Source of the DNA: Terriglobia bacterium | GTDB taxonomy: Bacteria > Acidobacteriota > Terriglobia > JAIQFV01 | Reading direction: 5' to 3' | Assembly (NCBI GenBank): GCA_020073085.1 | Contig: JAIQFV010000003.1 | Coordinates: forward strand, 1 to 64,000 | DNA: 64,000 nucleotides | Shown here: in pieces, positions 57,272 through 64,000 of the stretch | How the letters are laid out: every line of letters begins with the position of its first letter | Position numbering within the stretch: position 1 is the first letter of the stretch | Notes under the pieces: generated by a model | The model's database searches: none | Told to the model about the DNA's origin: nothing | Seen by the model: only the letters and a program-made list of their open reading frames with translations | Translations under genes and position numbers: made by a program

Positions 57272-58414
57272 TTGAATTCGACATCTCAACACTTCCCCAA
57301 GATTCATCCTGCAATGGGTAAAATGTTTGGGTACTGGCGGCGTTGGGTCCCGATGGCGGTAGTTATGGGGGCCGCATTGGCAGCAATGGGGTTCAGAGAA
57401 TCCGGATCGCAACCACTTCCTCACAAGCAGATGCGTTATGTGATGGGAACCCTGTGCGAAATTACGATTTATGACGAGGATCCAGTACGGGCGGAGCGGG
57501 CCATGAACCAAGCGTTTGAGGAGATGCAACGGGTCGACCGGCTCTTGAGCAACTACGATCCCCACAGCGAGTTGAGCCGGATGAACCGGACGGCTGCCGC
57601 GGGCCCCTTTAAAGCGTCTGTCGAGTTATTCCAATTTGTCACGGCTTGTCAGCGGTTCTACAGGATCACTCAGGGGGCATTTGACCCGACGGTAGGCCCC
57701 CTGGTTCGTGCCTGGGGTTTTTTTGGGCTTCACCCTCATGTCCCCCGGAGGAGTGAAGTGGAAGCCGCCCGTGACAAGGTGGGAATGGGGAAGGTCGAAC
57801 TCGACCAGGTTCATGCCCTGATCAGTTACGGGGTTGAGGGAATGGAGATCGATCCCGGGGGAATAGGCAAAGGCTACGCAGTGGATCGGGCAGTTGGAAC
57901 GCTAAAGCGCGCCGGCATCACTTCCGCTCTGGTCAACGCCGGCAGCAGCTCCCTGTATGCGATCGGGCATCCACCCGGCCAGGCCTCTTGGCGGATCGGG
58001 ATCAAGGACCCCTTTTTTCCAAACCATCCCGCGGCCTTCGTTGCGCTCCTCGACAACTCGCTCTCCACGTCCGGGAGCCTCGAAAAGCGCGTGCAAGAGG
58101 GAAGTCAGACCTTCAGTCACATCTTTGATCCGCGATCAGGGGCGCCGGTGGGGGGAGTTCTCGAGGTGAGCGTCATTGCCCCAACGGCAACCGAATCAGA
58201 CGCATTGACGAAAGCAGCTTTTGTTTTATCTCCCCCAGATGCCTTCGGCCTATTTCAGAAACTGGGCGGGGTCCACGCCCTTCGTTTCGAGCGCAGCGGG
58301 TCCGCCGGATGGCGCCTCCGAATGACTCCCTGGTCACAATCGGAATTCTGCCTGAAAGGCGAAATTCGCCGGACCCATTCCGTTAGACGTGTTGATTTGA
58401 AGCGGGAGAACTGA
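57272..58414 (+). CDS. apbE: FAD:protein FMN transferase ApbE
   Basis: 380 residues, TTG start with AGGAG upstream. Signal-anchor helix at about 25-45. Family motifs: MGTLCEITIYDED, GGIGKGYAVDRAV, the glycine/serine-rich NAGSSSLYAIG, the strand HIFDPRSGAPV and the metal region ATESDALTKAAFVL. It moves FMN from FAD onto Thr of exported proteins. Tight linkage to the FMN-binding gene points to that protein as substrate. Confidence 0.93.
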   Translation: MNSTSQHFPKIHPAMGKMFGYWRRWVPMAVVMGAALAAMGFRESGSQPLPHKQMRYVMGTLCEITIYDEDPVRAERAMNQAFEEMQRVDRLLSNYDPHSELSRMNRTAAAGPFKASVELFQFVTACQRFYRITQGAFDPTVGPLVRAWGFFGLHPHVPRRSEVEAARDKVGMGKVELDQVHALISYGVEGMEIDPGGIGKGYAVDRAVGTLKRAGITSALVNAGSSSLYAIGHPPGQASWRIGIKDPFFPNHPAAFVALLDNSLSTSGSLEKRVQEGSQTFSHIFDPRSGAPVGGVLEVSVIAPTATESDALTKAAFVLSPPDAFGLFQKLGGVHALRFERSGSAGWRLRMTPWSQSEFCLKGEIRRTHSVRRVDLKREN

Positions 58415-58476
58415 TAGATTACGGGTCACAGACCCAGCAGGTCCCGGCAAAGAGAAAGAAGCGTTCAGGTGACCCT

Positions 58477-58977
58477 ATGAACACCGCGCGGGTGTTGGAT
58501 ATTTCGGAAGTAAACAAGGCCCAAGGGACCATCCCTGTCACTGAGGAGAAGCGCGTCTTTGAAGAACACCTCAGAACGGTCGGTCTGAAGCACTCGCACC
58601 AACGGGATGTCATCCTGGATGAGTTCCTGAAGCATCGAACACATTTAAGCGTGGACGATCTTTACCAGATGGCGCGTCAGAGGGACGCTCGGATCGGATT
58701 CAGCACCGTCTTCCGGACCATGAAGCTTCTCAAAGACTGCGGCGTTGCCCGTGAGGTCGTCCTGGCGGACGGAATTTCCCGCTTTGAGCGCAACTACAAG
58801 TATCCACACCACGATCACCTCATCTGCACCTCCTGCAACAAAACCGTGGAGTTTTTTGTCTCTGAGATCGAAGAACTTCAAGAGCAAGTGGCGAGGAAGT
58901 ACCACTTCAAGATGAAGCACCACGTCATGGTGCTGTATGGTCTCTGTCGCGATTGTCAGCGTGCTCTCAAGACCTAG
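58477..58977 (+). CDS. Fur-family transcriptional regulator
   Basis: 166 residues. The winged-helix part has LKHSHQRDVILDEFLKHRTHLSVDDLY and the recognition helix FSTVFRTMKLL. The metal region HHDHLICTSCNKTVEF and the second CxxC (CRDC) supply zinc and regulatory sites. An N-terminal extension of about 20 residues is present. It is the last gene of the cluster that starts with a Fur box, so autoregulation is likely. Fe, Zn or Mn specificity cannot be told from sequence. Confidence 0.9.
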   Translation: MNTARVLDISEVNKAQGTIPVTEEKRVFEEHLRTVGLKHSHQRDVILDEFLKHRTHLSVDDLYQMARQRDARIGFSTVFRTMKLLKDCGVAREVVLADGISRFERNYKYPHHDHLICTSCNKTVEFFVSEIEELQEQVARKYHFKMKHHVMVLYGLCRDCQRALKT

Positions 58978-59186
58978 GCCCTCCGTTGTTCCGCCGTTAT
59001 TCGGATGTCCTTTTTCGAGGCTCCTGCCCGACTTGAAATTCCAGATCTTGCGAATTGATCGGGGGATGGCTTGCGCCCACGCCGCAATCCACCCGTGGCT
59101 TGGTCTTCCCGTCCCTGGTCTGATTCCAGGAGAAACCGAGTCAATATGGACAACGAGTGACCCCGGACAATCGGTCGGGAATCTGC

Positions 59187-59213
59187 TTGACTAAACCGGA
59201 CCCCTCGTATAAT
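59187..59213 (+). promoter_or_regulatory. Promoter-like boxes upstream of glnA
   Basis: TTGACT (59187-59192) and TATAAT (59208-59213) are separated by 15 bases, shorter than optimal; GCTTGA at 59185 would give 17. The glnA start is 70 bases further on. The spacer 58978-59186 shows nothing else recognisable. Confidence 0.45.
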
Positions 59214-59283
59214 TTTTCAGGACGAAAGCCAATCCAAATCCAAAACCCAGAAGGCGCAACCCTATTACCTGAAGGAGGGAAGA

Positions 59284-60693
59284 ATGCAACCCAAAGAAGT
59301 ATTGGAGTATGCCAAAGAGAATAATGTGAAGATTCTCGATCTTCGCTTCACCGATCTTCCGGGATTGTGGCACCACGTCTCATTCCCGCTTCACGAACTG
59401 ACGGAAGAAAGTTTTGAAGACGGATTTGGGATCGACGGGTCCTCGATCAGGGGTTGGGCATCCATCCATGAGAGCGACATGCTCCTGATCCCGGATCCCA
59501 GCTTTCCCTGGATCGATCCATTCCATGAAGCGCCGACGCTGTGCATGATCGGGGACGTGATTGATCCCATCACGCGGGAGCATTACCCGCGCGATCCCCG
59601 TTACGTGGCCCGCAAGGCGGAGGCCTATCTCGCCTATACCGGGATCGCTGACACGGCCTACTTTGGCGCGGAGGCAGAATTCTTCATCTTCGATAACATT
59701 CGCTTTGACCAGAAAGAGCACTGTGGCTATTACTTTATTGATGCGGAGGAAGGGCGATGGAACTCGGGGCGCAAGGAGGAGAACCTCGGCTACCGGCCGC
59801 GTTATAAAGAGGGTTATTTCCCCGTCCCTCCTACCGACCATTATCAGGATCTGCGCTCGGAGATGGTCAGGGTCATGGAACAATGTGGGATGACGATTGA
59901 ATGTCATCACCACGAGGTGGCTACGGCGGGTCAGACGGAGATCGACCAGCGATTCAATACCATGGTCAAGTCCGCCGACAACATGATGCTGTACAAGTAC
60001 ATCACTCGAAACGTGGCCAACCGGCATGGCAAGACGGTGACCTTCATGCCCAAGCCGCTATTCCAGGACAACGGCTCCGGGATGCACTCCCACCAGAGCC
60101 TGTGGTCGAAGGGGAAGCCGCTTTTTGCGGGCGATCAATACGCTGGATTGAGCCAGATGGCGCTCTGGTACATCGGGGGCCTGCTGAAGCACGCGCCCGC
60201 GATCGCCGGGCTGATTGCTCCCACCACGAATTCTTATAAACGGTTGGTCCCGGGTTTTGAGGCCCCCGTCAACTTGGCCTACTCCCGCCGCAATCGCAGC
60301 GCCGCCGTCCGCATTCCGATGTATTCCGCATCCCCCAAGGCGAAACGGCTGGAATTTCGACCTCCCGACCCTTCGTGTAACCCCTACCTGGCGTTCGCGT
60401 CCATGCTCATGGCAGGCATCGACGGGATCGAAAACAAGATTGACCCGGGCGAGCCCCTCGACAAAGACATTTACGACCTCAGTCCGGAGGAGATGAAGGA
60501 CGTCCCCACTTTGCCTGGCTCGCTGGAGGAGGCGTTGAACAATTTGAAAAAGGATCATGGCTTCCTGATGAAGGGCGATGTCTTTTCGCAGGATCTGCTC
60601 GACACCTGGATCAATTACAAAATGAAGAATGAGGTCCAGGCGGTGAACTTGCGTCCTCACCCTTATGAATTCGCATTGTATTACGACATCTAA
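59284..60693 (+). CDS. glnA: Glutamine synthetase, type I
   Basis: 469 residues, the same as E. coli GlnA. It makes glutamine from glutamate, ammonia and ATP. Motifs: FGIDGSSI at residues 49-56, [11 protein letters not shown] (metal site), [12 protein letters not shown] and [23 protein letters not shown]. The adenylylation site is Tyr397 in [11 protein letters not shown], so activity should be controlled by the GlnE encoded downstream. GAAGGAGGG precedes the start. A terminator follows. Confidence 0.97.
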   Translation: MQPKEVLEYAKENNVKILDLRFTDLPGLWHHVSFPLHELTEESFEDGFGIDGSSIRGWASIHESDMLLIPDPSFPWIDPFHEAPTLCMIGDVIDPITREHYPRDPRYVARKAEAYLAYTGIADTAYFGAEAEFFIFDNIRFDQKEHCGYYFIDAEEGRWNSGRKEENLGYRPRYKEGYFPVPPTDHYQDLRSEMVRVMEQCGMTIECHHHEVATAGQTEIDQRFNTMVKSADNMMLYKYITRNVANRHGKTVTFMPKPLFQDNGSGMHSHQSLWSKGKPLFAGDQYAGLSQMALWYIGGLLKHAPAIAGLIAPTTNSYKRLVPGFEAPVNLAYSRRNRSAAVRIPMYSASPKAKRLEFRPPDPSCNPYLAFASMLMAGIDGIENKIDPGEPLDKDIYDLSPEEMKDVPTLPGSLEEALNNLKKDHGFLMKGDVFSQDLLDTWINYKMKNEVQAVNLRPHPYEFALYYDI

Positions 60694-60745
60694 CCTGGGG
60701 TAGCGGGTCGGTGCGTCGGGGAATCGGGTTTGTGCTAAGATGTGT

Positions 60746-60787
60746 GGGACTGCAGTCTGCTGAGCGCAGGAGTAGTCCCTTTTTTTT
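60746..60787 (+). terminator. Terminator-like hairpin between glnA and glnE
   Basis: GGGACT (60746) pairs with AGTCCC (60774-60779). An inner CTGC/GCAG stem lies in the loop, and eight T residues follow. It ends just before glnE, so glnE may be read by partial read-through or its own promoter. Confidence 0.7.
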
Positions 60788-60799
60788 CGCCTTCATTGC

Positions 60800-63700
60800 A
60801 TGCCCATTCGACATCTATCCATTTCATTCCAGGATCCGGACCGGGCACAGCTGAACTGGACGCGTATTGAGCGGTCGGCGCCCCGTGAGATTCTGGGCCC
60901 GATCGCTTCGCTGCTCAAAGGCTCTGCCGATCCCGACACTGCCCTCAACTATCTTGAGCGGTTCCTCTCCAACACCCCCGAAAAGACCATCAGTTATCTC
61001 GCCAAGTTCCCGGCAGCCCTCAATGTGCTTATCCCCCTCTTTTCACAAAGTCATTTCCTCTCGGAGACGCTGCTCATGCATCCGGAATACGTGGAATGGC
61101 TCCACCGGGACAAGCGGATTGAATTCGTTAAGTCGAAGGAAGACCTGCTGGAGGAGTCCTCCCGGTTCGATGCGACCCTGGGGGATGTGGAGTTGGCTGA
61201 ACGCCTGGCCCGTTTCAAGCGGAAGGAGTATCTCCGGATTGCCCTCCGTGACGTCAGGAAGATTGCTACTCTCGCGGAGACCACATGGGAACTGTCGACG
61301 CTGGCGGACGTGGTGCTTGAAAAGGCCCTTCGTTGGTGCGACCAATCGCTTCGAAACCGCTATGGCGTCCCCCGGTTTCTCGACGAGGCAGGCAGAATTG
61401 CTCCCTCGGAGTTTGTCGTCCTGGCCCTTGGGAAGCTGGGAGGAAATGAGCTCAATTACAGTTCCGACATTGATTTGATGTATCTGTATTCCCACGAGGG
61501 GGAGACTGAGGGAATCGAGGGGCGGTCCGAAACGCGAATCTCGAATCAGGAATACTTTATCAAGCTCAGTAGCGCGATCAATGAAGCGGTGAGCCGGGTC
61601 ACTCCGGCGGGATGGGCCTTCCGGGTGGACCTGCGTCTGCGCCCCCAGGGGAGAGAAGGCTTCCTGACACGGTCGGCGAGGAGCGCCATCGAATATTATA
61701 ATCGCCACGCTCAACCCTGGGAGCTGCAGGCGCTGCTGAAGGCGCGACCTGTGGCAGGATCACTGGCCGTTGGAAAGCAGTTGTTGAACAGCTTGCAGGT
61801 ACGCATTTTTCCCTCGGAAGAGAAGGGGCGCATTATTGAAAGCATTGAGCAGATGCGGATCAAGCTGGATGATAAGCTGCAGCAATCAGAGGCCTCGGGC
61901 TTTAATGTGAAGCTGGCGCGAGGAACTATCCGCGACATCGAGTTCATTACGCAGTGCCTGCAGCGCATCCATGGAGCTCATGACGCCTGGGTCCGGGAGG
62001 GCAACACGGTTCTTGCCTTGCGTCGCCTCCACGACAATAACTATCTGCCCCGTGCCGAGTTTTTCGCCTTAGCCAGCGCCTATGAATTCTTTAGAATCAT
62101 TGAACATCGCCTCCAACTGGATCGGGGCCAACAGACTCATACCCTATCCGGCCAGCCGTCCGATCAGCAGCTTCTGGCCCTGCGAATGGGCTTCGAGGAC
62201 GGCCGCGAAACGACGGCTCGGGAGGCCTTGCTCCATGCAATCGAGTATCACCGCGGAAATGTTCTTCGAATCTCCCAGCAAAATCTGGAGGAGGGGAGGG
62301 TCCAGGCCGTCGTTCACCCCGGCGACGTTCAAATTTTGGAAGAGATGGAACATGGAGCTGAGGCACGAGAATCTCGCGAGATGACGGCGTCAATGAATAA
62401 GCTCGAGAAAGTCCATCCTGACTTCGCATCCGCGCTCAGAACGGTGGATTTTGACAAGGCCGCCAGATCGCGGTTCCATTTATTTCTTGAGGCCCTTCTC
62501 TCGCAGGCCCAATTGCTGAAAGATTTTCAGCTGAACGCATCTTCTTGCCAGCGGCTGGAGGCGCTCTTTGCATCCGGAACGGCTCTCTGTGAAGCGATGG
62601 TGCGTAATCCCAGGTGGGTGCTCTCTCTGCTGGAGAAGCCCGCGGCAGGAAATCGGCCCGGAATGTCCAGGGGGCTGCGAATCAAGGCCCGACTTGAAAG
62701 TACCGTCCCTAAAAAAAGCGGGAAGAAGAAACGCGGCCGACCCGGAGCAGCGGCTCCTGCGGGGGTGACTTTCTTTCGACATGAGATTCGCCGCCAGGTG
62801 TTCGACATTCTTGTCGAAGATGTGTTACGGCAGCCTCCTCTGGCAGTTTCGCTTCGACGCCTGACGGAAACCGCGGAAAGGGCCGTGGCAGGCGCACTGA
62901 CGCTCGCGACCCGTCAGCTCAGTGGGCGGGTTTCAGCAGCAACACGAAAAATCCTTAAGAGCAGTGATTTTCATTTCGGCATTTTTGGACTGGGGCGCCT
63001 CGCCTCAAACGAACTCGATGTCGGGTCAGACCTGGATCTCTTCTTCGCGTGCGATTACGCTAGCTTCAAAGCACGAGAAGCCGTTCACGAAGTAGCGTTC
63101 CGGCTTGCTGAGACGGTGGTTTCCATACTGACAAGTTATACTCGTGAAGGTCCCTTGTACCGGGTCGACCTCCGCTTGAGGCCCAGCGGCAAGGAGGGAG
63201 AACTGGTTCAGGATGCCACTTACTTGATTGAGTACTTTCGAGGGATTGCCAAAGGCTGGGAGCACGCCGCGTATCTGAAACTGCGCCCCCTGGCGGGCGA
63301 TCTGTCGTGGGCCAAGACGGTTTCAAAGAAACTTGCAAATGCCAGCTTTGCCGGCATGAAACCAGAAACGCTCAAAGAGGATTTACTGGATATTCGGGCG
63401 CGAGTGCAGGAGGCGTCCGGCTCCTCCGAGACGTCTTTGGATCTTAAACAAGGCCGCGGCGGGATCTACGACATCGAATTTGCTCTTGCGTACAGCCATT
63501 TGAAGAATGGCAAGCGCTATCGGGCTGGGTTGACGCTTCGTGAGGCGGTCGAAACCGCCCGTCGCAGCAAAATACTTTCAGAGTCCATCGCGACGGTTTT
63601 TGATGAGGCGATCCCTCTTTACCGCATACTTGACCACTCCATCCGTTTAATCAGGGGGAAGACCTCTCCGGCTCTCGACCAGAAGATCATCCAGGAAGTC

Positions 63701-63862
63701 CCCGTGCATCTGCAGGGCCGGATCATGTCGGCCTTCGCCTCCTCTTCAGGTATGGGCCCATTTGTCCGCGGGAATCAGGCGGACGAAGTGATGGCGTTAT
63801 GCACGAGGATGGCCGACCGGGTGCGATGCGGAATGGAACAAGCCTTTGAGGGAATCCCTTGA
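60800..63862 (+). CDS. glnE: Bifunctional glutamine synthetase adenylyltransferase/deadenylase
   Basis: 1020 residues, somewhat longer than E. coli GlnE (946). It has two nucleotidyltransferase domains. The N-terminal deadenylase has LGKLGGNELNYSSDIDLMYLY near residue 213. The C-terminal adenylylase has FGLGRLASNELDVGSDLDLFF near 730. Each domain has the GxS-D-x-D metal site. It adds or removes AMP on Tyr397 of GlnA. The extra length is partly a Lys/Arg/Pro-rich linker near 635-650 (KKSGKKKRGRPG). Confidence 0.95.
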   Translation: MPIRHLSISFQDPDRAQLNWTRIERSAPREILGPIASLLKGSADPDTALNYLERFLSNTPEKTISYLAKFPAALNVLIPLFSQSHFLSETLLMHPEYVEWLHRDKRIEFVKSKEDLLEESSRFDATLGDVELAERLARFKRKEYLRIALRDVRKIATLAETTWELSTLADVVLEKALRWCDQSLRNRYGVPRFLDEAGRIAPSEFVVLALGKLGGNELNYSSDIDLMYLYSHEGETEGIEGRSETRISNQEYFIKLSSAINEAVSRVTPAGWAFRVDLRLRPQGREGFLTRSARSAIEYYNRHAQPWELQALLKARPVAGSLAVGKQLLNSLQVRIFPSEEKGRIIESIEQMRIKLDDKLQQSEASGFNVKLARGTIRDIEFITQCLQRIHGAHDAWVREGNTVLALRRLHDNNYLPRAEFFALASAYEFFRIIEHRLQLDRGQQTHTLSGQPSDQQLLALRMGFEDGRETTAREALLHAIEYHRGNVLRISQQNLEEGRVQAVVHPGDVQILEEMEHGAEARESREMTASMNKLEKVHPDFASALRTVDFDKAARSRFHLFLEALLSQAQLLKDFQLNASSCQRLEALFASGTALCEAMVRNPRWVLSLLEKPAAGNRPGMSRGLRIKARLESTVPKKSGKKKRGRPGAAAPAGVTFFRHEIRRQVFDILVEDVLRQPPLAVSLRRLTETAERAVAGALTLATRQLSGRVSAATRKILKSSDFHFGIFGLGRLASNELDVGSDLDLFFACDYASFKAREAVHEVAFRLAETVVSILTSYTREGPLYRVDLRLRPSGKEGELVQDATYLIEYFRGIAKGWEHAAYLKLRPLAGDLSWAKTVSKKLANASFAGMKPETLKEDLLDIRARVQEASGSSETSLDLKQGRGGIYDIEFALAYSHLKNGKRYRAGLTLREAVETARRSKILSESIATVFDEAIPLYRILDHSIRLIRGKTSPALDQKIIQEVPVHLQGRIMSAFASSSGMGPFVRGNQADEVMALCTRMADRVRCGMEQAFEGIP

Positions 63863-64000
63863 AGGTGCTTCAAGTCGGGTTCCGCCCACAACCGTTTGCC
63901 CTCTGTGTTAGACTTCACCCAGGGCTCTATTCAGCAGACCTGCAGCTCCTTGTTCTGTCGAGCAATAATTCTCTCTGGGATGGTGTTTGTGCTGGATCCC

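Overview
The window comes from a diderm (Gram-negative type) bacterium of moderately high GC content. It encodes an OmpA-type lipoprotein, a beta-barrel porin, an NlpC/P60 cell-wall hydrolase and RseP. The delta-60 / Ig-like repeat proteins and the mix of house-keeping genes suggest Acidobacteriota or a related deep-branching phylum. That placement is inference; no 16S rRNA lies in the window.

Region 1 (1-11 kb) holds three consecutive, clearly paralogous secreted repeat proteins, the first cut by the window edge. The two complete ones have the same length and layout: signal peptide, 14 delta-60 repeats of about 54 residues, a linker, then five repeats of 94 residues. The spacers carry 9-nt tandem repeats and small hairpins. 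Region 2 (11-20 kb) contains a cysteine synthase bracketed by two copies of a composite repeat element, a lone AmrS-type radical SAM enzyme, a cupin, a glmU-glmS pair, a TPR protein and an orphan NuoI-like ferredoxin. A 1.2-kb spacer then carries two REP-like hairpins. Region 3 (20-26 kb) is a sigma-54 response regulator, histidine kinase and lipoprotein unit resembling QseF/QseE/QseG, followed by envelope genes.

Region 4 (26-34 kb) is a full ISC iron-sulfur assembly locus split into two divergent arms. One arm is merR-iscS-iscU-nfu and the other is iscA-iscX-hscB-hscA. A MerR-type regulator with a four-cysteine C-terminus sits where IscR would usually be. Region 5 (34-47 kb) holds ligA, a patatin-like lipase, the RNase P RNA gene (rnpB), an NlpC/P60 hydrolase, argS, larC, metG and a TatD-radical SAM fusion. 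Region 6 (47-54 kb) contains yajQ, a long-chain polyprenyl synthase, a CYTH protein and the uppS-cdsA-dxr-rseP isoprenoid/envelope operon.

Region 7 (54-59 kb) is the most suggestive cluster. A near-perfect Fur box at a promoter precedes a minimal PepSY-TM protein, a porin, an exported FMN-binding protein, the flavin transferase ApbE and a Fur-family regulator. This looks like a compact, iron-controlled, flavin-based extracytoplasmic redox module. Region 8 (59-64 kb) is glnA followed by glnE, the adenylyltransferase that modifies GlnA.

No CRISPR array, transposase, tRNA or rRNA was recognised. Functions were assigned by reading motifs; no database search was possible.
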